From Acidimicrobiia bacterium (GTDB taxonomy: Bacteria > Actinomycetota > Acidimicrobiia > Acidimicrobiales > SKKL01), in assembly GCA_016649895.1 (NCBI GenBank), contig JAENWR010000006.1, forward strand, positions 1 through 62,792: a stretch of DNA of 62,792 bases. The letters run 5' to 3'. Both the position numbers and the translations under genes were made by a program. A model generated the notes under the pieces. The model did not search any database, was not told the origin of the DNA, and was given only the letters and a program-made list of their open reading frames with translations. Shown piece after piece: positions 8,280-16,834 of the stretch. Position 1 is the stretch's first letter. Each line of letters begins with the position of its first letter.

Positions 8280-8615
8280 TCAGGCGAAGAACTCGAAGGT
8301 CGACAGGGTGGCGATGTAGACGGCCAAGCCGGTGACGACACCCGCTACGAACACCGAGCTGAACAACTTCGTGTCGAACTTGAGGTGCATGAAGAACGCC
8401 GCCACGTACCAGAACTTGATGACCATGAGGACCAACAGGAGCGGTGTGACGAGTGAGCCAAGGACATCCTCGGCCGGGTACGTCGCCACCTCGGTGGCCG
8501 TGAGCACCACGAGGATCAACGCGATCTTGATGTAGGTCTTCTCGCTGGGGTGGTCGTGCCCGTGCTCGTCTCCGTGCTTCACCTCGGGAGCGGAGGGCGT
8601 GCTGACGCTGCTCAT
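8280..8615 (-). CDS. ctaF: Cytochrome c oxidase subunit IV (prokaryotic COX4 family)
   Basis: Small membrane subunit of the caa3-type terminal oxidase, 111 aa. A His-rich cytosolic N-terminus (HGDEHGHDH) is followed by three membrane helices, the second with FWYVAAFFMHLKFD, a hallmark of the COX4_pro/CyoD-like family. Last gene of the oxidase operon, 12 bases after ctaE. It stabilises the catalytic core and has no cofactor of its own. Confidence 0.88.
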   Translation of the reverse strand: MSSVSTPSAPEVKHGDEHGHDHPSEKTYIKIALILVVLTATEVATYPAEDVLGSLVTPLLLVLMVIKFWYVAAFFMHLKFDTKLFSSVFVAGVVTGLAVYIATLSTFEFFA

Positions 8616-8627
8616 CTGTCTCGGCTC

Positions 8628-9254
8628 CTAGGGGATCAGGTAGATGATCGTGAAGATGAGGATCCACACGATGTCGACGAAGTGCCAGTAGAGGCCGACG
8701 ATCTCGACCGTCTCGGCCTTCTCCACCGTGATCTTGCCCCGGATGGCCAGGATCAGCACCGACAGCAACATCACGATGCCGATGGTGACGTGGACCCCGT
8801 GGAACCCGGTGAGCGTGTAGAACGCCGAGCCGAAGATGTTGGTGGTGAAGCCCAAGCCCTCGCGGGTGAAGGCCGTGAACTCGTAGATCTGGCCGGCGAT
8901 GAAAGTGGAGCCGAGCAGCGCGGTGGTGAACAGCCAGAGCTTGAGCCGGCTGTAGTCGGCCCGCTGCACCGCAGCCAGCGCCAGCACCATCGTAAGCGAG
9001 CTCATGAGCAGCACGAACGAGCTGGCCGAGGTGAAGTAGATGTCGTAGATGTCGCGGGGGCTGATGCCGCCTTCGGGCACCCGGTCCTTGTAGAGCAGGT
9101 ACGTGGAGATCAGGCCACCGAAGAGCATGCACTCAGAGCCGAGGAACACCCACATGCCCAGCTTGGTGTTGGAGATGCCGGTGGCGGTGGCGTGCTCACC
9201 CGTGTGGTGCTCGGTGTCGTAGCCGGCACTCGCGGCCAGCGTGGTCTCAGCCAA
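8628..9254 (-). CDS. ctaE: Cytochrome c oxidase subunit III
   Basis: 208 aa if started at the TTG (9254) that overlaps the ctaD stop; the frame upstream of it is the shadow of ctaD. Five membrane helices carry the family signatures WVFLGSECMLFGG, GLGFTTNIFGSAFYTLTGFH, HVTIGI and the terminal GLYWHFVDIVWI. Subunit III helps proton uptake and stability of the oxidase. Translational coupling to ctaD through the TTG is likely. Confidence 0.92.
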   Translation of the reverse strand: MAETTLAASAGYDTEHHTGEHATATGISNTKLGMWVFLGSECMLFGGLISTYLLYKDRVPEGGISPRDIYDIYFTSASSFVLLMSSLTMVLALAAVQRADYSRLKLWLFTTALLGSTFIAGQIYEFTAFTREGLGFTTNIFGSAFYTLTGFHGVHVTIGIVMLLSVLILAIRGKITVEKAETVEIVGLYWHFVDIVWILIFTIIYLIP

Positions 9255-11322
9255 CGGGGGCCTCCTCAGGAACGGCGGCGGCGTCGGTGGCCGCCTCGGC
9301 GGTGACATCGGCCTTGCCGGCGTCGGCACTCGCATCACCGGTGGCCTCGATGTCCCCAGTGGCCTCGACGTCGCCGGACGGATCGGCATCGTGGTGGTCG
9401 TGGTGCACGCCGTCGATGTCGTCGGGCGGCTCGATGGCCCAGCCCCACAGGGCGACGACGAGCAGCACGCCACCGAAGATCGCCAGGTACAGGTTGAAGA
9501 TCAGGCCCCAGCCGATGAGCGGGAGGGAGAACGCGGCGACCATCGGCCAGTACGACGGCGAGGGCAGGTGCACCCCGGTGCCATCGCCCGGCTGAGCGAC
9601 CTCGTCGCCGGTGGCAACACGACGAACCCTGCCGTCGTCACCCTCGGCGTACTTGCGATGCCAGAACTCGTCGAGGTGCGCCACCGTGGGGGTCTGGTCG
9701 AAGTTGTGCTCCGGAGCAGGCGACTGGATCATCCACTCGAGGCCGCGGGCATCCCACGGGTCGGGGCCCACCGGCGGCAGGCTGGCGGCCCGCTTCTTGC
9801 TGACGAAGATGTTGATGATGAACGACAGCACCGACAGGGCGATGATGAACGCACCGATCGTGGCCACCAGGTTCCAGAAGTCGAAGCCGTAGTTCTCGTC
9901 GTAGGTGTACACCCGCCGACTCATGCCCTGGAGGCCCAGGATGTGCATCGGACCGAAGGTGAGGTTGAAGCCGAGCAGCATCGTCCAGAAGTTGAACTTG
10001 CCCAGGCCCTCGCCGAGCTTGTAGCCGAACGCCTTCGGCCACCAGAAGTAGAAGCCGCTCATGAACCCGAAGAACGCACCACCGAACAGCACGTAGTGGA
10101 AGTGGGCGACGATGTAGTAGGTGTCGGTCTGCTGGGTGTCGGCCGGGGCGACGGCGTGGGTGACGCCCGACAGGCCGCCGATGGTGAACATCGTGATGAG
10201 ACCGACCGAGAACAGCATCGGGGTGTTGAACGTGAGGCGCCCACCCCACATCGTGGCGATCCAGTTCAGGATCTTCACACCCGTTGGCACGGCGATGAAC
10301 ATGGTGGACAGTGAGAAGGCGGCAACCGACAGCGGGCCGATGCCGGAGGCGAACATGTGGTGGGCCCACACGCCGAAGCCCATGAAGCCGATGGCGATGC
10401 CCGAGAACACCATGAACGGGTAGCCGAAGATGGGCTTGCGGGAGAACACCGGCACGGTCTCGGACACGATGCCGAACGCCGGCATGATCATCAGGTACAC
10501 CTCGGGGTGACCGAAGATCCAGAACAGGTGCTGCCACAGCAGCGGATCGGCACCCGCCGACACGTTGAAGAAGTTGGCGTCGTAGAGCCGATCCATGGCG
10601 AGCAGGACCTGGGCGACGGTGAGGACCGGGATGGCGAACAGGAGCAGGAACTGGGTGACCAGCGCCATCCAGGTGAAGACCGGCACCTTCATGAGGGTCA
10701 TGCCCGGCGCCCGCATGTTGATGACCGTGGTGATGAGGTTCACCGCACCGGACAGCGACGAGATGCCGGTGATGATGAGGCCCATGTTCCAGAAGTCGAT
10801 GCCGTGGCTGGGCGAGAACACGACGCCCGAGTTGGGGGCGTAGTTGAACCAACCGCCGTCGGGGGCGCCGCCGAGGAACCACGACGAGTTGAGCAGGATC
10901 CCGCCGCCGAGGAGGCACCAGAAGCTGAACGCGTTGATGCGGGGGAACGCGACGTCGCGCGCGCCGATCTGCAGTGGGATCAGGTAGTTGGCGAACGCAG
11001 CACCGATGGGCATCACCACGAGGAAGATCATCGTGGTGCCGTGCATCGTGAACACCTGGTTGTAGGTGTCGGCCGACAGCAGCGTGCCATTGGGCGCCGC
11101 GAGCTGCAGGCGGATCAGCAGCGCCTCGACGCCGCCGACCACCAGGAAGAACAGCGCCGAGGCGCCGTACATGATGCCGATCTTCTTGTGGTCGACCGTG
11201 GTGAGCCACGACCGCCACCCGGTGGTGGTGGTGGGGCGCCGGAAGACGCCCAGGTGAGGCTCGGACGGGCGTGCCGGATCGCCAGAGGGCAGTGCCAGGG
11301 GGCGTTCCTCGGTGATGGCCAT
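9247..11322 (-). CDS. ctaD: Cytochrome c oxidase subunit I with fused C-terminal helix pair
   Basis: Catalytic core of the aa3-type oxidase (oxygen to water with proton pumping), 691 aa, twelve core helices. All cofactor ligands are present: heme a His94 (FTMHG) and His409, CuB His272 (GHPEVY, with cross-linked Tyr276) and His321/322 (WAHHMF), heme a3 His407 (VAHFH). After about residue 560 there is an extra region with a helix pair (YWPMVAAFS, then GVLLVVALWGWAIEPPDD) like an actinobacterial subunit IV, and a low-complexity Asp/Ala/Thr tail of about 60 residues. The ATG at 11322 is used; 44 bases separate it from ctaC. Confidence 0.96.
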   Translation of the reverse strand: MAITEERPLALPSGDPARPSEPHLGVFRRPTTTTGWRSWLTTVDHKKIGIMYGASALFFLVVGGVEALLIRLQLAAPNGTLLSADTYNQVFTMHGTTMIFLVVMPIGAAFANYLIPLQIGARDVAFPRINAFSFWCLLGGGILLNSSWFLGGAPDGGWFNYAPNSGVVFSPSHGIDFWNMGLIITGISSLSGAVNLITTVINMRAPGMTLMKVPVFTWMALVTQFLLLFAIPVLTVAQVLLAMDRLYDANFFNVSAGADPLLWQHLFWIFGHPEVYLMIMPAFGIVSETVPVFSRKPIFGYPFMVFSGIAIGFMGFGVWAHHMFASGIGPLSVAAFSLSTMFIAVPTGVKILNWIATMWGGRLTFNTPMLFSVGLITMFTIGGLSGVTHAVAPADTQQTDTYYIVAHFHYVLFGGAFFGFMSGFYFWWPKAFGYKLGEGLGKFNFWTMLLGFNLTFGPMHILGLQGMSRRVYTYDENYGFDFWNLVATIGAFIIALSVLSFIINIFVSKKRAASLPPVGPDPWDARGLEWMIQSPAPEHNFDQTPTVAHLDEFWHRKYAEGDDGRVRRVATGDEVAQPGDGTGVHLPSPSYWPMVAAFSLPLIGWGLIFNLYLAIFGGVLLVVALWGWAIEPPDDIDGVHHDHHDADPSGDVEATGDIEATGDASADAGKADVTAEAATDAAAVPEEAPVG

Positions 11323-11366
11323 TGCGCTGATGCTCCGAATGAGTAGGTGACCGGGCCCGAGCGGGC

Positions 11367-12515
11367 TCAGTCGTTGCGGGGACCGGTCCAGACCGGGCCG
11401 TCGGCGGTCGAGAGCAGGTACTCGACCAGGTCGTCGATCTGGTTCTCGGTGAGTCCGAGGTTGGGCATGCCTCGCTCGTCGTCGGGGGCCATGGCCTTCT
11501 CGGCTGCGGGGTTGCGCAACCATGCCTCGAGCTGGCCGCGGTTCACGTTGCCCTCGCCGTCGTAGAGCTCGAAGAGGCCGCCGGCGTAGACCCGCCGGCT
11601 GGCGAAGTGGGTGAGGTCGGGGGCGACACCCGACACCAGCGGGATGGGGTTCTCGCCCGTGCCCGGCTGGTTCTCGAGCCCGCGGATGCTGTGGCAGCTG
11701 GCGCACAGGCCGGAGAACGCCTCCTGTCCGCGGGCCTGGGCGGCCGTCTGCGGGGTGGGACCGTCGGTCATCTGCTCTTCGACCCAGGCGTCGTACTCGT
11801 CCTGGGGCAGGGCGATGACCCGCATCCGCATCTCGGCGTGGCTGAGTCCGCAGAACTCGGTGCACTGGCCGAAGAAGTAGCCGGGCTCGTCGGATTCGAG
11901 GCTGAGGGTGTTGCTGCGACCGGGGACGACGTCGCGCTTGCCGTTGAGGCGGGGGATCCAGAAGCTGTGGATCACGTCGTTCGACGTGAGCGACAGGTCG
12001 ACCTGGGTGCCGGCGGGGATCACCATCTCGCTGGCGGTGGTGATGTCGGTCTCGCCGTCGCCGTCGATGTCGTAGGTGAACCGCCACCACCACTGCTGGC
12101 CTTCGACGCCGATGGCGATGGCGTCGTCGTCGCGCTCCTCGAGCTCGAAGATCGTGACGAGGGTGAACACGGCGACGAACGCCAGGATGACAGCCGGGAG
12201 GATGGTCCAACCGATCTCGAGGCGGTTGTTGCCGTGCACCTGCGCGGGGAGCGTGTCGTCATCGTCGGTGTCACGCGCCCGGAACTTCCAGGCGATGAGC
12301 ACCACGCCAACCTCGACCAGCACGAACACCACGCCCGCGATGAGGAACACAGGACCGACGAGGTCCTGGATCGTGCGGGCCGCGGCACCATCGGGCTCGA
12401 GGGTGTCGAGCGGGGTGCCCGACGCGCACGCCGAGGAGATGAGCGCCAGGCCGAGCAGGCCGAGCAGCTTCACGGACCGCCGTGAGCGGGGCGAAGAGGT
12501 GTTCACGGAGGTCAT
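11367..12515 (-). CDS. ctaC: Cytochrome c oxidase subunit II with fused cytochrome c (caa3 type)
   Basis: 382-aa lipoprotein that passes electrons from the periplasmic side into the oxidase. Lipobox ISSAC (Cys30), two membrane helices, then the cupredoxin domain with CuA ligands His183, Cys218, Glu220, Cys222, His226 and Met229. A C-terminal class I cytochrome c follows, heme motif CASCH at 271-275, with distal Met candidates in the EKAMAPDDERGMPNL region. The fused heme domain defines a caa3 oxidase, so no separate soluble cytochrome c is needed. Overlaps the upstream membrane gene by 4 bases. Confidence 0.95.
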   Translation of the reverse strand: MTSVNTSSPRSRRSVKLLGLLGLALISSACASGTPLDTLEPDGAAARTIQDLVGPVFLIAGVVFVLVEVGVVLIAWKFRARDTDDDDTLPAQVHGNNRLEIGWTILPAVILAFVAVFTLVTIFELEERDDDAIAIGVEGQQWWWRFTYDIDGDGETDITTASEMVIPAGTQVDLSLTSNDVIHSFWIPRLNGKRDVVPGRSNTLSLESDEPGYFFGQCTEFCGLSHAEMRMRVIALPQDEYDAWVEEQMTDGPTPQTAAQARGQEAFSGLCASCHSIRGLENQPGTGENPIPLVSGVAPDLTHFASRRVYAGGLFELYDGEGNVNRGQLEAWLRNPAAEKAMAPDDERGMPNLGLTENQIDDLVEYLLSTADGPVWTGPRND

Positions 12516-13384
12516 CCCTCGGTGTCTCCATCGGTGGTGTCGGTGACAGCGTCGTTGTCGGATCCGCTGCCCGTCTCGGTCTCGATCTGCTCGTCGGCGG
12601 CGTCGTCCGCGTGGCCGGTCCCATCATCGCCGTGCTCGCCGAGCTGATGGAAATCGCGCTCTCCCGCGCTGATGCCCACGATGCCGCCGGCGAGGAGGCT
12701 GACCCCGCCGACGAGGAGCACGGCGGTGATGACCGAGCGGCTGGTGGCCGGGCGTGTGGCGATGAGGCTGGCCACCGCGATGATGGCGATGGCCGCCACC
12801 GCGAAGACGGCGATCGAGCCCCACTTCGACAGCGACAGCAGCACCCGGGAGGCGAAGAACACGAACGTGGCGATGCCGAGGAGGGCGGCCCCGGGGATCT
12901 CGACCGGCACCATGAGCCGGTTGCGGATGGCCAGGTTGGCGACGGGATCCCCCGTGGCGCGGTCGGCCCAGGCGGTGGCGGTCCACTCGAGGGCCGAGAT
13001 GAGGACGAGGAGCACGCCGAGGCCGAACAGCAGCGGCTGGACGACCAGGCCGATGACCAGGAGGGCCACGCTGAAGGCGGCGACGACGGGCCACGGCGAG
13101 AGGCCGGCAGGCGGGGTGGGGGCCGGAAGCGTCTCGGTGCCGGCCACCTGGGTGACGGCGGTGGCGTCGGCGTCACGGAACGCGGTGGTGACCACGCCCA
13201 TGAAGAACGAGGCGAGTGCCAGGCCCAGCAGGACGGTGTAGCCCAGCTGGTCGCCGATGGGGCCGCTCCAGCCGAACGACAAGATGCCGAGCACCGAGGC
13301 GTCGGTGGCGAACCCGAGCACAGCGGCCGCCACGAGGGCGAACGCTGCGATTCCGAAGTAGAGCTTGGCTCCGAGGGTGATCAT
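12512..13384 (-). CDS. Oxidase-operon membrane protein with subunit-IV-like helix pair
   Basis: 290 aa, about seven or eight hydrophobic segments and a long acidic tail (Asp/Glu/Gly/Thr, about 60 residues). The stretch SPWPVVAAFSVALL and the helix that follows closely resemble the tail of CtaD in this same operon (SYWPMVAAFSLPLI). I therefore read it as a paralogue or expanded form of the actinobacterial subunit IV. No cofactor motif is visible. It lies between ctaC (4-base overlap) and the subunit III-like gene (11-base gap), inside the cluster with two other oxidase paralogues. Function not known. Confidence 0.6.
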   Translation of the reverse strand: MITLGAKLYFGIAAFALVAAAVLGFATDASVLGILSFGWSGPIGDQLGYTVLLGLALASFFMGVVTTAFRDADATAVTQVAGTETLPAPTPPAGLSPWPVVAAFSVALLVIGLVVQPLLFGLGVLLVLISALEWTATAWADRATGDPVANLAIRNRLMVPVEIPGAALLGIATFVFFASRVLLSLSKWGSIAVFAVAAIAIIAVASLIATRPATSRSVITAVLLVGGVSLLAGGIVGISAGERDFHQLGEHGDDGTGHADDAADEQIETETGSGSDNDAVTDTTDGDTEG

Positions 13385-13395
13385 CGTACGCAGCC

Positions 13396-14016
13396 TTACT
13401 TGACGTTGTAGATGGCGGCCCAGATGACCGCGTAGGCGACGACGGCGGCGTGCCAGAACAGCACCGCGGCGGTGAGGCCCTCGTGGTCACGTGCCGTGTA
13501 CTGGCCGGCGAGTGCCCGGAGGGACATCAGGACCAGGAACACCATGGCAGCCACGAGCATCAGGATCTGAGCACCGGTGATGGCGTAGATGAGAACCGCC
13601 TGCACCGCGTGCTCGCCACCGACCTCCCAACCCATCGCCGTGTAGAGGAACGACGCCTGGTTGAGGAAGGCGACCGCCAGCACGAGCGTGAAGCCGGCCG
13701 AGAGGTAGGTGTTGAGGCGGTCGTCGTTGGCGATGGCCCACTTGACCCACTGGACGGTGATGGCCGACATGGCCAGCGTGACGAGCATGACCGACGCCGG
13801 GCTCAGCGGGATGGTTCCTGCCCCGTCGGGGATCCAGCCAGGGCCGAACTCGGCCCGCTGGAGGAAGTAGGTGGCGAACAGGCCCGTGAACACCATGGCG
13901 AACGCCACGATGGTGAGGGCCGTGCCGATGAGCACGAGGCGGGGCCGCGCCGGGTCGGCAGCGGGCGCATCGGCAGGGATCACATCGGTGACGACGGCTG
14001 GGGCGACGACGCTCAT
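13396..14016 (-). CDS. Subunit III-like oxidase paralogue
   Basis: 206 aa with five membrane segments. The topology and several positions match heme-copper oxidase subunit III: the first-helix region MVFTGLFATYFLQRAEFGPGW and the last helix LTAAVLFWHAAVVAYAVIWA, parallel to GLYWHFVDIVWI of CtaE. It is clearly more divergent than ctaE at 8.6 kb. The start overlaps the stop of the subunit I-like gene by 4 bases, so the two are probably made together. Confidence 0.75.
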   Translation of the reverse strand: MSVVAPAVVTDVIPADAPAADPARPRLVLIGTALTIVAFAMVFTGLFATYFLQRAEFGPGWIPDGAGTIPLSPASVMLVTLAMSAITVQWVKWAIANDDRLNTYLSAGFTLVLAVAFLNQASFLYTAMGWEVGGEHAVQAVLIYAITGAQILMLVAAMVFLVLMSLRALAGQYTARDHEGLTAAVLFWHAAVVAYAVIWAAIYNVK

Positions 14017-15635
14017 AGCTGTGCGTCCTCCTCGGCGTTCGGGGTGAACAGGGGACGCTCGTCGAGCACCTCGGGGGCCTCGGCGAAGTTGCCGCGGACC
14101 GGCGGGGACGCGGTGGCCCACTCGAGGGTGTGGCCGCCCCACGGGTCGTCGGGCGTGTCGTCGTCGCGGTTGCGGGCCTGGAACACGGCGGCGATGACGG
14201 CCACCACGCCGAGCAGCACCAGTGCAGCACCGGCCGCGGCGACGAGGTCGAGCGCCTCGACGCCGTCGCGGACTGCGCCAGGAGCGGGCGAGTCGGGCTG
14301 GTCGAGGGCACCGGCGGCGAGGAGCGCCGCGCCCGACAGCAGCGACCCGAGGGCCACGATGGCCGACAGGACCTGTCCGGGGCCCGACGCCAGGGTGCGG
14401 CCGTAGATCTTCGGGGCCCAGAACCAGATGCCGGCGACGACACCCACGATGAGCGCTCCGACCGTGAGCTGGAACTGACCGAGCGCCCAGGTGGTGCCGA
14501 ACAGATCGAGCGGCTCGACGACGTCGACGGCTCCGGCGACGGTGGCGCCCAGGAGCACGAGCCCCGACAGCAGGGCGCCCGCGATGGGGGCGCCGAACTT
14601 GAGACGACCACCGCGCATGGTGTCGGCGCCGAGGGCCAGCACCATCAGCACCGGGAGGATGGCGAGGACGGCCATGCCGATGTAGAGCGGGTCGCCGGCG
14701 ATGCCGAGCGGGTCGCCCTCGGAGATGGTGCGGCCCGGCATACCGGTCTGGGCGAAGGCGCCGATGGACAGGGCGCCGAACACCCCGATGGCGGCGAGGG
14801 AGACACCGTAGAAGCGCTGACGGGCCTGGGCGAACACGGGGATGATGTCGCCGGCGATGCCGAGCACGGGGATGGCGATGGCGTAGATCTGCGGCTGGCC
14901 GACCACCCAGCCGAGCTGCGGGAGGATCTGCTCGTTGGCCCCGAACAGGGCTTGGGCGTAGCGGTGGTCGATGTAGATGAGGACGAGGTTGGCGATGGCC
15001 ACCGGGAGGGTGAGCAGCCAGATGCTCCCGGCGACGAGCATCGAGAAGCTGAACAGCGGCACCCGGCCGAGGGTCATGCCGCGGGTGCGAAGGCCGAGCA
15101 CCGTGGTGACCACGCACGCCGACGCCACGAGCAACGAGGCGATCACCATGATGCTGGCGAGCAGCCACAGGTCGGTGCCGCGCAGGTCGCTACCGCCGGG
15201 GCCGCCACCAACCAGGTAGCCGGCGATCCAGAGGGCTGAGCCGAGGGCCCAGGTCCACAACGACATGGCCGCGGCGCGGCCGAAGGCCACGGTGGACGCG
15301 CCCACCTGGAGGGGCACGACCAGGAAGGCCAGTCCGAGCAGCGCCGGCAGGGCGAACAGCAGCACCAGGCCCATGCGGTGGGCGCTGACCATCTGCAACA
15401 GCATGTCGTTGTCGAGGAGGCTGACCGAGTCGGCCGAGCTGCGCTCGATGTCGAGGAGCAGACCGACCACGAGTGCGGCCACCAGCCCGATGAACGAACC
15501 GCCGAGGAACATGCGGCCGATGCGGGCGTGGTCGCCCGTGCCCAGGACCGACCCCAGCTCGCCGAACTCGTTCTGGGGCGACCCTGCAGAACCGGTGGTG
15601 GTGCCGGTGTCCGGTGCGGTCTCAGTGATCGTCAT
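14013..15635 (-). CDS. Heme-copper oxidase subunit I paralogue lacking metal ligands
   Basis: 540 aa, about twelve helices, alignable by eye with CtaD of the same operon: MVSAHRMGLVLLFALPAL with FTMHGTTMIFLVVMPIG; GQPQIYAIAIPVLGI with GHPEVYLMIMPAFGI; AFAQTGM with VWAHHMF; LGQFQLTVG with VAHFHYVLF. Only the first ligand histidine (His86) is kept. The CuB histidines are Gln247, Gln295 and Thr296, the heme a3 ligand is Gln387 and the second heme a ligand is Gln389. The tyrosine at the cross-link position (Tyr251) is kept. It cannot bind the usual hemes or copper as known, yet the frame is intact. First gene of the seven-gene oxidase cluster. Start at 15635; about 180 bases separate it from ctaB. 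Confidence 0.85.
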   Translation of the reverse strand: MTITETAPDTGTTTGSAGSPQNEFGELGSVLGTGDHARIGRMFLGGSFIGLVAALVVGLLLDIERSSADSVSLLDNDMLLQMVSAHRMGLVLLFALPALLGLAFLVVPLQVGASTVAFGRAAAMSLWTWALGSALWIAGYLVGGGPGGSDLRGTDLWLLASIMVIASLLVASACVVTTVLGLRTRGMTLGRVPLFSFSMLVAGSIWLLTLPVAIANLVLIYIDHRYAQALFGANEQILPQLGWVVGQPQIYAIAIPVLGIAGDIIPVFAQARQRFYGVSLAAIGVFGALSIGAFAQTGMPGRTISEGDPLGIAGDPLYIGMAVLAILPVLMVLALGADTMRGGRLKFGAPIAGALLSGLVLLGATVAGAVDVVEPLDLFGTTWALGQFQLTVGALIVGVVAGIWFWAPKIYGRTLASGPGQVLSAIVALGSLLSGAALLAAGALDQPDSPAPGAVRDGVEALDLVAAAGAALVLLGVVAVIAAVFQARNRDDDTPDDPWGGHTLEWATASPPVRGNFAEAPEVLDERPLFTPNAEEDAQL

Positions 15636-15816
15636 TGGTGTGGGTGCCTCGACGGGGTCAACGGTGCTCGTGAGTGGCGGGCGGATGGCCACTGGAGGCC
15701 CATCCGCGCTGCTCCGAACACCTCGTCGGAGTGGGGTTTCACTACGGGCGAGGACCTTACACAGTCCGACTCGCCGCCTTCGAACTCGGGACGGAAGAAC
15801 AGCCGAGGTGCGAGCA

Positions 15817-16713
15817 TCACAGCGGGATCTCGACGAACTGGTCGAGCGCCATGGCACCGAAGAGCAAGGTGACGTAGGTGATGGACCATCCGAACACCTG
15901 CATCGCCGCGCGCGTGGTCTGCTCGCGGTGGAGCTTCACCGTGAACCAGGTGAACAGCGCGCCCAGCACGACGGCGCTGGCGCCGTAGAGCCAGCCCATC
16001 TCGGCCACCGGCCAGAACACGATGGTGAGCGCCCAGAGCAGCAGCGTGTAGCCGATGATGCGGATCGAGGTGGTGCGGAACGACGCCACCGACGGAAGCA
16101 TCGGCACGTTCACCGCCGAGTAGTCGTCCTTGTATTTGATGGCGAGCGCCCAGAAGTGCGGGGGCGTCCAGTAGAAGATGATGGCGAAGAGGACCACCGG
16201 GGGCCAGTCGAGCGAGTTGGTGACCGCTGACCAGCCGATGAGGACCGGCACCGCCCCGGCGGCACCGCCGATGACGATGTTGCGCTGCGAGGTTCGCTTC
16301 AGCCACAGCGTGTAGACGAAGACGTAGAACAGGCAGGCGGCCACGGCCAGCACGGCGCTCAGCAGGTTCACCAGGGCCCACAACCAGACGAACGCCATGA
16401 TCTCGATGGCGATGGCGAAGATCAGCGCGTTGCGGGGCGTCATCACGCCGGTGACGAGCGGTCGGTTCTGGGTGCGCTCCATGATGGCGTCGATGTCGCG
16501 GTCGACGTACATGTTGATGGCGTTGGCGCCGCCAGCCGCCAGGGTGCCGCCGATGACGGTGGCGATCATCAGCCAGATCGAGGGGAGCCCGCCCTCGGCC
16601 ACCACCATGGTGGGGACGGTGGTGACGAGCAGCAGCTCGATGATCCTCGGCTTGGTGAGCGCCACGTAGCCCGCGAGTTGCGCGCGGAGCGACGGAGACC
16701 CGGTCGTGAGCAC
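15817..16713 (-). CDS. ctaB: Protoheme IX farnesyltransferase (heme O synthase)
   Basis: Transfers farnesyl diphosphate onto heme b to make heme O, the first step towards the heme A used by the neighbouring oxidase. 298 aa from a GTG at 16713, nine membrane helices of the UbiA fold. The first Asp-rich motif is NMYVDRDIDAIMERTQNRPL; the second is in YKDDYSAVNVPMLP. The frame is open further upstream, but that part overlaps the divergent ctaA and shows no family features. Confidence 0.95.
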   Translation of the reverse strand: MLTTGSPSLRAQLAGYVALTKPRIIELLLVTTVPTMVVAEGGLPSIWLMIATVIGGTLAAGGANAINMYVDRDIDAIMERTQNRPLVTGVMTPRNALIFAIAIEIMAFVWLWALVNLLSAVLAVAACLFYVFVYTLWLKRTSQRNIVIGGAAGAVPVLIGWSAVTNSLDWPPVVLFAIIFYWTPPHFWALAIKYKDDYSAVNVPMLPSVASFRTTSIRIIGYTLLLWALTIVFWPVAEMGWLYGASAVVLGALFTWFTVKLHREQTTRAAMQVFGWSITYVTLLFGAMALDQFVEIPL

Positions 16714-16834
16714 GGTTCGAGAGTAGGACCGGCTGTCAGAAAGGGCCAAAGCGTGTGACGCATCGCGCTCCCGCCAGGCATCGACGGCGCGGCGACTTCG
16801 TGGTCGTCGATCGCTCGCCGTACCATCGTCTCCC

